A stretch of DNA of 64,000 bases from an uncultured Saprospiraceae bacterium (GTDB lineage: Bacteria; Bacteroidota; Bacteroidia; Chitinophagales; Saprospiraceae): contig CALLWB010000001.1 of assembly GCA_938016265.1 (NCBI GenBank), positions 161,373 to 225,372 of the forward strand, in the 5' to 3' direction. Below, in pieces: positions 21,589 to 30,880 of this stretch (the first letter of the stretch is position 1; the number at the start of each line of letters is the position of its first letter). Under the pieces are notes generated by a model. That model had not been told where the DNA came from, ran no database searches, and saw only the letters and a program-made list of their open reading frames with translations. The position numbers and the translations under genes were made by a program.

Positions 21589-21714
21589 ATGCTATTACTC
21601 TTATTTATCGTTTCCTGGTTATTTATCATGTCAACATTTATTTTCGGAAGAGAAATTCTTTACCCGAAAGACACGAGAAGAATAATTAAAAAATATCAGG
21701 AATTAGCTGACTGA
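21589..21714 (+). CDS. Possible 41-residue single-span membrane protein
   Basis: Starts at ATG 21589 and ends at TGA 21714. Residues 1-18 are a hydrophobic helix (MLLLLFIVSWLFIMSTFIF), followed by a basic amphipathic tail (YPKDTRRIIKKYQEL). This layout is typical of small regulatory or toxin-type membrane peptides, but also appears by chance in AT-rich DNA. It follows the hairpin at 21514-21545. Not recognised as any named family. Confidence 0.4.
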   Translation: MLLLLFIVSWLFIMSTFIFGREILYPKDTRRIIKKYQELAD

Positions 21715-21890
21715 TGAATAGGGACTTAATTTAGACTAAAGAAGTTTTGTTATATATAATTGCAGTTTAGAAAAAGTGGTGACACACTTAACACTTTTGA
21801 GGATCTGTGTTCTAGTTAGGGAAATTTAGTAATCAGATTTTATTACATTGGTTTTGGGTCCAGTGTAGTTATTAAACCCTCGAAAGAAAT

Positions 21891-21918
21891 GTGGCAGCAG
21901 GCTTCGGCCTGTTGCCAC
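21891..21918 (+). terminator. UUCG-capped hairpin, probable transcript end
   Basis: GTGGCAGCAGGC / GCCTGTTGCCAC, 12 bp with one G-U and a TTCG tetraloop, the most stable loop class. Only a short T-run follows (CACTTTTAAAA), so termination strength is uncertain. It could end a transcript covering paralogue B and the smORF, or a small RNA. Confidence 0.55.
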
Positions 21919-21989
21919 CACTTTTAAAAAAAAATTTTGTAAGTTGAGGAAGATTTGTCGAATTGTTAAACCAAGATGAGACAAATCAT

Positions 21990-22022
21990 GACCCGGTTTT
22001 GGAGGAGGCCGGGTCTTTTTTA
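21990..22022 (+). terminator. Intrinsic terminator
   Basis: GACCCGG / CCGGGTC, 7-bp GC-rich stem with a 12-base loop followed by TTTTTTT. It is 70 bases after the UUCG hairpin with no gene between, which suggests either a double terminator or a short RNA ending here. Confidence 0.8.
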
Positions 22023-22092
22023 TTTGTAATTCTTTATATTTTTGAGCTTAGATTTCAAAAATTTTCTCCCTACAACCTTCTAAAATTCCTCA

Positions 22093-22428
22093 ATGAATAT
22101 CATCTACCACTTCACCAAAAAATCCGAATGGCAAAAAGGCAAGTCTCAAAACGCCTACGAGTCTCCTTCCCTAGCCACGGAAGGGTTTATCCATTGCTCG
22201 ACCTTTGAGCAAATCCTGCGCTCCGCCAACAAACATGCCGCCAACCAACAAGATATGGTCCTGCTAAAAATTGACACCGAAAAACTCACGTCGAAGTTGG
22301 TATTTGAAAACACGAGTGGCGGCACAGAACCCTATCCACACATCTATGGCGTACTCAATCCAGCTGCTGTCATTGAGGAGTATGATTTTGTTTGTGAGAA
22401 AGACAAGGGATATCACCTGCCATTTTAA
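22093..22428 (+). CDS. DUF952 domain protein
   Basis: 111 residues, cytoplasmic. Matches DUF952 throughout: IYHFTKKSEWQKG at the start, then the family core LATEGFIHCST followed by a Q and a helix, MVLLKIDTEKL, and EPYPHIYGVLNPAAV near the end. The fold is related to ADP-ribosyltransferases, and some members are annotated as glutathione transferase-like, but the activity is unproven. Transcribed after the 21990 terminator. Confidence 0.88.
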   Translation: MNIIYHFTKKSEWQKGKSQNAYESPSLATEGFIHCSTFEQILRSANKHAANQQDMVLLKIDTEKLTSKLVFENTSGGTEPYPHIYGVLNPAAVIEEYDFVCEKDKGYHLPF

Positions 22429-22523
22429 GCGATTCCCCAGCCTCGTATCGGCGACCTCAGTACCTGCCTTCTCCAGCGAAACAGGCAGTCCTGATAGTTA
22501 TATCTATTAAATGTGTCCTCCTA

Positions 22524-22556
22524 TTTGTAGATCGAAAATTTATTATGGTAAATTTG
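22524..22556 (+). promoter_or_regulatory. Strong Bacteroidota promoter, leaderless configuration
   Basis: TTTG at 22524-22527, a 21-base spacer, then TAAATTTG at 22549-22556: both elements match consensus. Only four bases (CAGC) separate the -7 box from the ATG at 22561, so transcription should begin at or next to the start codon. Confidence 0.75.
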
Positions 22557-22560
22557 CAGC

Positions 22561-23169
22561 ATGTTATTCCCAAACAAAAATAATTCAATCACCAACTTAC
22601 AACATAAGATCTGCTCCTGGCAACTATATTTTGTGCTTGTAATTGTCTCTTTCTCCTTCGGGTGTCATCAAAAAATTAGGACCAACCAGCCATCAGCCAC
22701 GGCACTTCACTTCACAAAAATAGAAGCCAACAATCTTAGCGAAGGGCTAACTAAAAATGATGAAATCGAATTGCATACCTTTTTTATCAAAAAAGATAAA
22801 CAGAATCCTGTCCGAAAAATCAATCATTTTGTCTTTGATGAATCGAATAAATCGTTCGAACTTTCTAATGCCTTCAATCTGGTTGAAACTAGTGGATATT
22901 ACGTCATAGTCCTGGTAGAACAGGATGTAGAACAAGACAATAGCGCCAACAACAATCAATTATTATTTGTCGAATTGTCCAAGCAAACGTTTGTAGACAA
23001 TCCTAGAGAAGTCCTGCGATTGGACGAACTCTTGGGCGATGACGATGTGCTGGATCTTAAATACCTTCCCATCGAAAATTTGAAAGTAAAAGATAACTTC
23101 GAGTTGAAATTTGAAGGACTGCATCTTTTTGATAGATTTGAATACACCCTTTATTGCAAAACAGACTAA
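22561..23169 (+). CDS. Hypothetical lipoprotein
   Basis: 202 residues. A long N-terminal region with a hydrophobic stretch ends in FSFGC, a lipobox with Cys35, so it is probably a lipoprotein; the n-region is unusually long. The mature part is acidic and strand-rich with no recognised domain. Its start lies four bases after a consensus -7 box, and no later Met is available before the signal, so a leaderless message is likely. It ends two bases before the SDR start, so the two are probably co-transcribed. Confidence 0.68.
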   Translation: MLFPNKNNSITNLQHKICSWQLYFVLVIVSFSFGCHQKIRTNQPSATALHFTKIEANNLSEGLTKNDEIELHTFFIKKDKQNPVRKINHFVFDESNKSFELSNAFNLVETSGYYVIVLVEQDVEQDNSANNNQLLFVELSKQTFVDNPREVLRLDELLGDDDVLDLKYLPIENLKVKDNFELKFEGLHLFDRFEYTLYCKTD

Positions 23170-23171
23170 CT

Positions 23172-23939
23172 ATGACCAACTACCAGTTTACAGATAAAAT
23201 CGTGCTGATCACAGGAGCCGGATCAGGGATTGGAGCAGAAACAGCAAGAGCTTTCGCTAAAGCAGGAGCCGCTATCATTCTCTCCGACATCAACGAAACA
23301 AACGGCAAGGGGATCACCAAGGAGCTAAAAGACGCAGGAGCAAACGCCGTTTTCCGAAAAACAGACGTCAGCAACTACAGCGACATACTCGAGTTGTTTA
23401 GTTGGATACAAGAACAATTTGGCCGCCTCGACATTGCTATCAATAATGCCGGAATCGGCGGTCCATGGGCAAAACTAGCTGACCTTGATGTGAACGATTA
23501 CCACACTGTCATTGCAGTAAATCAGACCTCGGTTTTCTATTGCATGCAAGAGGAAATAAAGATGATGTTGGCACAAGGGAGCGGGAGTATTGTAAATTTG
23601 TCATCTGCATCGGGCCTTCAGGGTTTTTCTAATGCTTCGGCTTATTGCGCCAGCAAACATGCAGTAATTGGTCTTACTAAGTCCGCTGCAGTAGAGTATG
23701 CCAGAAAAAATATTCGTGTCAATGCGGTCTGCCCGGCATTTACAAAATCCCCGTTGGTAGATAAACTATTGTCGGTCCACGAAGATATGGAAGAAGCACT
23801 GAGAAGAAATATCCCAATGCGTCGCTACGGCGAACCAGAAGATGTTGCCAATAGCATTCTATGGTTGTGTGCAGACCAAAGCAGCTTTATCACCGGATTG
23901 GCATTGCCAGTGGATGGCGGGTTTATTGCAGGAAAATAA
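23172..23939 (+). CDS. Short-chain dehydrogenase/reductase
   Basis: 255 residues, classical SDR, cytoplasmic. TGAGSGIG (14-21) is the cofactor glycine motif, Asp39 after the second strand favours NAD(H), NNAG is at 91-94, and the catalytic residues are Ser145, Tyr158 and Lys162 (AYCASK). The C-terminus SFITGLALPVDGGFIAG is typical of the FabG/glucose-dehydrogenase group. Substrate not predictable. ATG at 23172 (just after the lipoprotein stop) is used. Confidence 0.92.
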   Translation: MTNYQFTDKIVLITGAGSGIGAETARAFAKAGAAIILSDINETNGKGITKELKDAGANAVFRKTDVSNYSDILELFSWIQEQFGRLDIAINNAGIGGPWAKLADLDVNDYHTVIAVNQTSVFYCMQEEIKMMLAQGSGSIVNLSSASGLQGFSNASAYCASKHAVIGLTKSAAVEYARKNIRVNAVCPAFTKSPLVDKLLSVHEDMEEALRRNIPMRRYGEPEDVANSILWLCADQSSFITGLALPVDGGFIAGK

Positions 23940-24009
23940 TTCACAATTAAAACCAAATCATGCATAGAATGAATTGAATAATGCGTGAATTGGGATAAAA
24001 AACCATAAA

Positions 24010-24813
24010 ATGATCATTAAAAAACTGTATTTAGTTGCCTTTGTTGGCGTTCTTTTATTATTGAATTCTTGCGCAGTAATTCAACAAAATTATTCCTTTA
24101 ACAAAGATGGATCCGGTTCTTTTGAAACGGGCGGTGACATGAGCGAAGCCTTTGCGCTGATTGAAATGATGGGAGCGGGAAGTGATGAAAACGAAAAAGA
24201 AGAAGACCCACTAAAGAATATTTTCAAAAATGCGGAAGAACGAGTAGATACCTTAATGCGAATGGAAGACATAATGCCGGATTCCATTAAAGGAACCCCA
24301 GAAGGAGAGGCCTTAAAAAAATGGAACATGAGGATGATCGTGGACAAATCTAACCAATCCATGTATGTTGGAATGCTTGCAGATTTCACCAATTTAAAAG
24401 AACTAGGTCGCCAATTCAAGGCAGTAGAAAAAATGCAAGAAGGCAATGATACTGGAGGGCCTGCTGCTCCTGGTGCTAATGGCCTTGACAATCTCTCCAG
24501 TGAGTACTTTACAAAATACATCACGTTCAGCAAGAACAAGTTGGTTGTCAAAAAGTATGCTTATTCTGAAGAAGAACTAAAATCCTTTAAGGAAATGACA
24601 AAGGAGGGGGGAGAAGACTCGATGCTAGGGCTAGGAGAAATGATGCAAAACATGCAGTTGAAAACAAGGTATCAGGTCCCTGGAACAATCAAAAAAATAA
24701 AATTCGATGGTCAATACGAAAAAATTGATGACTCGACAATTGAGCTCACTGTCCCAATAAAAGACGTTGCAGAAAAGGGAATCGTTCCTGCACTTTTTAT
24801 CAAGTGGAAATAA
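24010..24813 (+). CDS. Hypothetical lipoprotein
   Basis: 267 residues with a clear lipoprotein signal ending in LLNSC (Cys21). The mature protein begins with NYSFNKDGSGSFETGGDMSEA, a pattern found in a group of bacteroidetal lipoproteins where a strand hairpin opens the domain, and then is acidic (NEKEEDP) and Gly/Met-rich. No catalytic motif seen. 70 bases after the SDR gene on the same strand; may share its transcript. Confidence 0.75.
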   Translation: MIIKKLYLVAFVGVLLLLNSCAVIQQNYSFNKDGSGSFETGGDMSEAFALIEMMGAGSDENEKEEDPLKNIFKNAEERVDTLMRMEDIMPDSIKGTPEGEALKKWNMRMIVDKSNQSMYVGMLADFTNLKELGRQFKAVEKMQEGNDTGGPAAPGANGLDNLSSEYFTKYITFSKNKLVVKKYAYSEEELKSFKEMTKEGGEDSMLGLGEMMQNMQLKTRYQVPGTIKKIKFDGQYEKIDDSTIELTVPIKDVAEKGIVPALFIKWK

Positions 24814-25021
24814 GGTGGCAAATTTAATAAAAGTTTAGTGCGTCCTACGTAGCAGGCGAATGAACTCGCTTGCTATGTTAGCGCGATATTATATCGTAAG
24901 AACATACCAAATCCTAAACTACCTCACACGAAGAAAATAAATTGCCACTGGATTTATCCAATGGAGGTTAGGATCGTTTTGTTGGCTTAGCCAAATTAGA
25001 TCCAAAAAGGAATGATCCTTC

Positions 25022-27823
25022 CTACAGTTTCTCCACCAAATGCTGTCCTGTATACGATTTTTTGCACTTAGCAAGTCCCTCTGGCGTTCCTTGAAATAAC
25101 AAATATCCACCATTTGCTCCTCCGTCAGGCCCCAAATCAACCACCCAGTCTGCAGACTTGATGACTTCCATGTTGTGCTCTACTACAATCACAGTATGGC
25201 CCTTTTCCACCAGCGCATTCAATGCATCCAACAATTTTCGGATGTCGTGAAAATGCAAGCCCGTTGTCGGCTCATCAAAGATGAAAACAATGTGCTCCGA
25301 TGGTTTGTCCTTTACTAGGAAGGAAGCCAGTTTTACCCGTTGTGCCTCGCCACCACTTAAGGTACTTGACGATTGGCCGAGCTTGACATACCCAAGCCCA
25401 ACATCATGCAAGGGTTTTATCTTCGCAATAATATCTTTCTCCTCCTTAAAAAACTCCAATGCTTCCTCAATACTCATACTTAGCACATCAAAAATCGATT
25501 TGCCCTTGTATTGAACATCAAGGACTTCCGTTTTAAAACGTCGGCCTTCACACTCCTCACAAATCAGTCGGACGTCAGCTAGAAATTGCATTTCTACTAC
25601 ATTCTCTCCTTCTCCTTTGCAAGTTTCACAGCGTCCTCCTTCCACATTAAAAGAAAAATGCTTTGGCTTAAAACCCCGAACCAGCGACAACTGCTGATCA
25701 GAAAACAGCTTACGAATTGAGTCGTACGCCTTGACATAGGTGACCGGATTGGACCTGGAAGATTTGCCGATTGGATTTTGATTGACCATCTCTACTTGGT
25801 TGATGACTCCGAGGTCGCCTTCCAATGCAAAAAAGTCGCCTGGTTTTGTTGGCATTGATTCCCCTAGATGATCCTTAAGTGCAGGGTACAAAATCTGCTT
25901 GACTAAAGTCGTTTTCCCCGATCCAGAAACACCGGTAACTGCTACCAGCGTATTGAGCGGGATTTGGACATCAATGGTTTTCAGATTGTTGTGGCAAGCT
26001 TCTTTGATGTATAGATTATTGGTGAATTTCCTACGTTGTTTCGGCACCGGGATTTTCATTTTGCCGCTCATGTATTTGGCGGTTAAGCTATCTGCCGCGG
26101 TATCATAGATTTCTTCGTAAGGACCGGCAAAGACCAGATGGCCGCCATTTATCCCTGCATGCGGACCAATATCCACGAGATAATCACAATTTTTGATGAT
26201 GTCTTCTTCGTGTTCTACGACAACTACCGTGTTGCCGAGGTCGCGGAGTGATTTTAGTACTTTTACCAGGCGTTCGGTGTCTCTCGGATGTAGACCGATG
26301 CTAGGTTCGTCAAGGATGTACATGGAGCTGGTGAGGTTGCTTCCTAGTGTTCTGGTCAGGTTTATACGTTGCGTCTCGCCGCCACTGAGGGTTGCCGACA
26401 TTCTGCTCAAGGTAAGGTAGCCAAGTCCGACGTTTATCATAAACTCCAGTCGGGTGCTTATCTCAAGGATCAGCCGTTGGCCGATGGTTTGGTCGTGTTT
26501 GTTTAGTTTTATTTTATCAAAATACGTCTTCAAGTCAACTATTGGGAGGTCTACCAGGTCGGAGATGTTTTTGCCGTCTATCTTGATGTATTGTGTTGCT
26601 GGTCGGAGTCGGCGGCCTTCGCATTCGTAGCAGCTAGTACGTCCGCGGTATCTTGCCAACATGACTCGATTTTGAATTTTGTAAAGCTTCTCTTCTAGTT
26701 TTTTGAAGTAGGCGTCTATTCCACGAAAGTATTCATTTCCTGTCCAAACTACTTTTTGATGTTCTTTTGTCAAATCTTTATAGGCCCGATGGATCGGAAA
26801 ATCGAATTTTATCCCATTTTTGAGTAGTTCCTTTTTCCAGACACTGCTTTTCTCTCCTCTCCAGCAAGCTACAGCGTCTTCATAGATAGAAAGATTTTTA
26901 TTAGGAATAACTTTGTTTCTATCAATACCCATTATTTTGCCATACCCTTCACAAATTTTGCAAGCGCCAAATGGGTTGTTGTAATTAAAAAGGTGGGGTG
27001 TTGGTTCGACAAATTCCATCCCGTCTAGCTCAAACCTGTTGTTGAAGCGAGCTTTCATCTTCCCGTTCACATAAATTATACACTCGCCTGCACTTTCGGA
27101 GAACGCGGTCAACACGGAGTCTGCAACCCTTTTCTTGTTTTCCTCGTCTACACTACTAACAACCAGCCGATCTATTAATACTAAAAATACCTTATCGCTC
27201 GACACTTCTACTTTTTGTTTCTTTTTTGATTTTTGTGGTTCTATAGATAGAATATCTTCAATTCTTACTAATTGGTCTTCCTCTAATATTCTGGAATATC
27301 CTTTTTGTAATAAAAAATTGAGTGTTTTTTCTTCGGTAGAATACTTATCAGGTTTGACTGGGGCAAACAGTTGTACTTTTGCACCATCATCCAAGGAATT
27401 GAAGTAATCAACTACATCAGATACCTGATGTCTTTTTACTTCCTTACCGGAAATAGGAGAAAAAGTTCTTCCCATGCGAGCGTACAAAATACGTAAGTAG
27501 TCATAAATTTCTGTAAGGGAGCCGACGGTAGAACGCGAGTTTCGTGTACTGACTTTCTGTTCGATAGCAATTGCTGGACAAATACCTTTGATGTAATCTA
27601 CATCCGGTTTTTTCATCCGCATCAAAAATTGTCGGGCGTAAGACGAAAGACTTTCTACATAACGACGTTGTCCTTCGGCATAAAGTGTATCAATAGTTAA
27701 GGAAGATTTTCCAGAGCCAGATACACCTGTTACTACGATCAATTGGTTCTTTGGTAGCTCGACATCAATGTTTTGTAAGTTGTTTGCACGAGCCCCTTTG
27801 ATAAAAATTTGATTTTTTTTCAC
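25022..27823 (-). CDS. uvrA: Excinuclease ABC subunit A, bacteroidetal type
   Basis: 933 residues; damage-recognition ATPase of nucleotide excision repair, works with UvrB and UvrC. Two ABC modules are seen: Walker A GVSGSGKS (33-40) with signature LSGGETQRI and ILDEPSIGLHPRD, and a second GVSGSGKT with LSGGEAQRVKLA and FDEPTTGLH. The second zinc finger is complete (CETC and CEEC). The first is half: CKIC (288-291) is present but the partner CxxC expected about 20 residues earlier is absent (RFELDGMEF in its place). The UvrB-binding and insertion regions appear intact. This looks like a lineage variant, not decay, because everything else is conserved. Confidence 0.93.
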   Translation of the reverse strand: MKKNQIFIKGARANNLQNIDVELPKNQLIVVTGVSGSGKSSLTIDTLYAEGQRRYVESLSSYARQFLMRMKKPDVDYIKGICPAIAIEQKVSTRNSRSTVGSLTEIYDYLRILYARMGRTFSPISGKEVKRHQVSDVVDYFNSLDDGAKVQLFAPVKPDKYSTEEKTLNFLLQKGYSRILEEDQLVRIEDILSIEPQKSKKKQKVEVSSDKVFLVLIDRLVVSSVDEENKKRVADSVLTAFSESAGECIIYVNGKMKARFNNRFELDGMEFVEPTPHLFNYNNPFGACKICEGYGKIMGIDRNKVIPNKNLSIYEDAVACWRGEKSSVWKKELLKNGIKFDFPIHRAYKDLTKEHQKVVWTGNEYFRGIDAYFKKLEEKLYKIQNRVMLARYRGRTSCYECEGRRLRPATQYIKIDGKNISDLVDLPIVDLKTYFDKIKLNKHDQTIGQRLILEISTRLEFMINVGLGYLTLSRMSATLSGGETQRINLTRTLGSNLTSSMYILDEPSIGLHPRDTERLVKVLKSLRDLGNTVVVVEHEEDIIKNCDYLVDIGPHAGINGGHLVFAGPYEEIYDTAADSLTAKYMSGKMKIPVPKQRRKFTNNLYIKEACHNNLKTIDVQIPLNTLVAVTGVSGSGKTTLVKQILYPALKDHLGESMPTKPGDFFALEGDLGVINQVEMVNQNPIGKSSRSNPVTYVKAYDSIRKLFSDQQLSLVRGFKPKHFSFNVEGGRCETCKGEGENVVEMQFLADVRLICEECEGRRFKTEVLDVQYKGKSIFDVLSMSIEEALEFFKEEKDIIAKIKPLHDVGLGYVKLGQSSSTLSGGEAQRVKLASFLVKDKPSEHIVFIFDEPTTGLHFHDIRKLLDALNALVEKGHTVIVVEHNMEVIKSADWVVDLGPDGGANGGYLLFQGTPEGLAKCKKSYTGQHLVEKL

Positions 27824-28065
27824 AGTTTCTATAATATTGTTCTTTGTTTCGCGTTAAGGTAAATATTATTCTTGATCAGTTTAACAAACACAAATGTAAA
27901 CGTTTTGTTAAATTCTGTTAAAGAGTATTAAAAAAAATTCCTTGGTACAGTATTTGAAACTTTACTTATAATTAATTTATTAAAAAACTTCTCTAAAAGC
28001 TAGAATCTATTGCGGTCAAAATTTTACACTGATTCCTCAAAGTTACAAGTAAATTCTGTACAATT

Positions 28066-28647
28066 ATGCAAGTTAAAACGAGTACCGACCGCGAGCTCAT
28101 TCATGCTTACCTCAGTGGAGAAGAAAGAGCGTTTGAAACTTTACTAAATAGACACAAAAGTAAAGTTTACACATCAATTTATCTATTTGTCAAAGACGAA
28201 AGTCAGGCAAATGATATATTCCAAGACACATTTATCAAGATTATTGATACGATCCGTAAAGGAAAGTACAATGATGAAGGTAAGTTCATTCAATGGGCGC
28301 TTCGCATTGCCTACAATCTATGTGTTGATCATTTCCGAAAAAATAAAAGACAGCCGACGGTTTCGACCAAGGAAGACTTCGATATTTTCGACGTGATTCA
28401 AGACAATGAAGCTAATGCGGAGTCTAAAATGATCAAGAGTCAAACCCATGCTAAGATCCGACAGCTGATTGATCAGTTGCCTGAAGAACAGCGGGAAGTA
28501 TTGATTCTACGACATTATGCCGACCTGAGCTTCAAAGAAATTGCTGACTTGACCCGTGTTAGTATCAATACTGCGCTAGGGCGCATGCGATATGCACTGA
28601 TCAATATCAGAAAAATGATCGAAGAAAACGCGATCACCCTTCAGTAG
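28066..28647 (+). CDS. ECF-type RNA polymerase sigma factor
   Basis: 193 residues, sigma-70 family without region 1. Region 2 includes LLNRHKSKVYTSIYLFVKDESQANDIFQDTFIK and the conserved alpha-helix with Asp/Phe pairs; region 4 is QLPEEQREVLILRHYADLSFKEIADL, an HTH with the typical VSINTALGRMRYAL recognition helix. No anti-sigma gene lies next to it, in contrast to the second ECF gene at 34178. Followed by a hairpin terminator. Confidence 0.92.
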   Translation: MQVKTSTDRELIHAYLSGEERAFETLLNRHKSKVYTSIYLFVKDESQANDIFQDTFIKIIDTIRKGKYNDEGKFIQWALRIAYNLCVDHFRKNKRQPTVSTKEDFDIFDVIQDNEANAESKMIKSQTHAKIRQLIDQLPEEQREVLILRHYADLSFKEIADLTRVSINTALGRMRYALINIRKMIEENAITLQ

Positions 28648-28691
28648 CAGCTAACCCCTTCAAATAGAAGTAATATAGAATGATGCCTTTG

Positions 28692-28715
28692 GCCCTTTGG
28701 GTCAAGGGCTTTATT
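28692..28715 (+). terminator. Probable terminator of the sigma factor gene
   Basis: GCCCTT / AAGGGC with a 6-base loop, then TTTATTTG. Short stem, moderate support. Confidence 0.5.
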
Positions 28716-28754
28716 TGTTATGAATTGACTTAAATTTTTTTTCAAAGATAAAAA

Positions 28755-29360
28755 TCAACAAGACATCGTCCCCTGATCAGTATCCGGCAACAACCGAAAA
28801 GACATCCGATGATAACTAGTAGCACCATAAATTTCAATAGCATCACGGTGTGCTTTTGTTGGATAGCCCTTATTGCTATCCCAGGAATATTGAGGATGTT
28901 TCTTATGTAATTTCAACATATAATCGTCCCTGTATGTTTTTGCTAAAACAGAAGCTGCAGCGATCGACAAAAATTTGCCATCGCCCTTTATGATACAATG
29001 ATGCGCTATTCCCGGAAAGGGTTTAAACCGATTGCCGTCGATCAGCAAACTGTTTGGTCGGGTTTCCAGTTTTTTTACCGCCATGTGCATTCCAAGAATT
29101 GAGGCGTTCAGGATATTTATTTTGTCAATTTTTTTGGGGAATACTTTGGCGACGGCCCAGGAGATCGCTACTTCTTTGATGATGTCTCGTAGCTCATACC
29201 TTACTTTTTCTGGCATTTTCTTCGAATCATCTAATAATTCATGCTGGAAATCTATTGGTAAAATGACGGCGGCGGCAAAAACTGGCCCTGCCAGACAACC
29301 GCGACCTGCTTCATCACAACCCGCTTCAATTTTCCCTTTTTCAAAATACGATGCTAGCAT
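28755..29360 (-). CDS. rnhB: Ribonuclease HII
   Basis: 201 residues, cytoplasmic; cuts RNA in RNA-DNA hybrids and removes single ribonucleotides from DNA. The first motif is GCDEAGRGCLAGPV with catalytic Asp16-Glu17; Asp108 is in LLIDGN and Asp127 in KGDGK, completing the DEDD set. The AAASVLAKTYRDDYM helix is the usual C-terminal signature. Convergent with the sigma gene. Confidence 0.95.
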   Translation of the reverse strand: MLASYFEKGKIEAGCDEAGRGCLAGPVFAAAVILPIDFQHELLDDSKKMPEKVRYELRDIIKEVAISWAVAKVFPKKIDKINILNASILGMHMAVKKLETRPNSLLIDGNRFKPFPGIAHHCIIKGDGKFLSIAAASVLAKTYRDDYMLKLHKKHPQYSWDSNKGYPTKAHRDAIEIYGATSYHRMSFRLLPDTDQGTMSC

Positions 29361-29585
29361 ATTGGTGTTTGGCCTTTTATTTGATTAATCGTTGTAGTGG
29401 GACGGCTTCGCTAAAAGACTTTTGTCTTAATATGTCTTTCTACCCTCAACCCGGGAGCCAGCCCAGCTCAATCATAGCTTGCTATGATGCGTCTCTCCAC
29501 TTACACTAGGGGAACAATTGATTATTTTTGTCGTATACTATATAAACCAGCAAGCTCCTCCACTTACAATAAAAGTAATTCGCAG

Positions 29586-30818
29586 ATGAAGATTATTCAA
29601 ATATTAATGGGGGTTTTTATTATTTTTTCTTTTAATCTGGCGTTTGCCCAACAGGCACCTGATCCAGCGGTGGATTATCATTATTATAAAACCGCCCTTG
29701 TTCATAAGAGCAAAAAAGATTTTAAGGCAGCTGTTGTTGACTTTAATATTTTTCTGAAGTATAATCCTGAGCATAAAATGGCGCTCTACTTCAGAGGGTA
29801 CTGCCACATGTACCAAGGAGATTATGAGCCCGCCATCGAAGATTTCAAACAATTGATGAGTCTCGATCCAAACAGCATTGACGGTTCCTTCTCTGCTGCT
29901 AAAGCGTATTACCGACAAGGCGATTATGAAAATGCCATCAAATATTATTCAAAGACCTTAGCGTTGAATCCATTTCACGTGCCATCGTACAACGATACAG
30001 GAATGGCGTATTGTTCGTTAAACAAATTTGATCAGGCGTTGAATAATTTTTATAAGGCAATTGAAGTCGATTCGAGCTTTGCCATGGCCTACTGTAATGC
30101 AGGAGCGGCAAGGTATTTCAATCAAGATCAGGAGAACCCAACCAAAAAGGATTTGGAAATTGCAAAAGGCTGGTTTACTAAGGCTATTCAAAGAGATGAG
30201 GGGCTTTATATGGCCTACTACAATCGAGCAGCGGTCAACTATTTTTTGGGAATGTATGAGGAGTCCTTGGATGACCTGAACTACGCGATATTGCTGAAGC
30301 CTAAAAATCCGATGAACTATTTTTATTCTGGGGTGATTTACAATGAAATTGGCAATACGAAACGCGCAATTGATGAGTTTAATAAGGCGCTAAAACTATC
30401 CCCAGACCTCCCATTCCCCTACGAAATGATCGCTGACATCCACAAATCAGCCGGCAATTATGAAAAGGCGATTGAATACTACGAAAAAGCAGGAAAAACA
30501 GATTATCCGATAGGTGAAAGTTATGAAGGGTTAATGTACTACAGAATAGCAAGCATCCACGCTCAAAATGGCAAAGAGTCTGATATGTATGCTGCCCTCC
30601 ACAAAGCCAAAGACCTAAAATTGTTCGACTACCGAAAAGCCTACAACGAATTTCTAACCTCTGAAGAATATAAGCCGTACCGAAAGGAAGACAAACTTCG
30701 AAAATTTACGAAAGGAGTCTCCAAGGCCAAAAAGACCGGCGATTTTTTAGACCCGTCTCTTCGCTGGTTCAGGATGCAACAAGGAACTTACGACTATAAG
30801 AAAGGGCGAAAGAGCTAG
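29586..30818 (+). CDS. Secreted TPR-repeat protein
   Basis: 410 residues. A signal peptide ends at AFAQQ, then about eight tetratricopeptide repeats follow; clear examples begin with MALYFRGYCHMYQGDYEPAIEDF, DGSFSAAKAYYRQGDYENAIKYY and MNYFYSGVIYNEIGNTKRAIDEF. Ends with a basic tail. The ATG at 29586 fits the signal peptide; an upstream ATG at 29484 would add 34 unrelated residues. Likely a periplasmic scaffold; partners unknown. Confidence 0.85.
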   Translation: MKIIQILMGVFIIFSFNLAFAQQAPDPAVDYHYYKTALVHKSKKDFKAAVVDFNIFLKYNPEHKMALYFRGYCHMYQGDYEPAIEDFKQLMSLDPNSIDGSFSAAKAYYRQGDYENAIKYYSKTLALNPFHVPSYNDTGMAYCSLNKFDQALNNFYKAIEVDSSFAMAYCNAGAARYFNQDQENPTKKDLEIAKGWFTKAIQRDEGLYMAYYNRAAVNYFLGMYEESLDDLNYAILLKPKNPMNYFYSGVIYNEIGNTKRAIDEFNKALKLSPDLPFPYEMIADIHKSAGNYEKAIEYYEKAGKTDYPIGESYEGLMYYRIASIHAQNGKESDMYAALHKAKDLKLFDYRKAYNEFLTSEEYKPYRKEDKLRKFTKGVSKAKKTGDFLDPSLRWFRMQQGTYDYKKGRKS

Positions 30819-30880
30819 GCTAATTATTGGTTATTTGGAAAATGGTTATTGAGTTTGGTAGTGCTTAATTATCTTGCAGT

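Larger units (their letters stand above)
21715..22092. other. Intergenic stretch with two hairpins
   Basis: No gene seen. Holds the UUCG hairpin at 21891-21918 and the terminator at 21990-22022, described separately. Confidence 0.5.
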
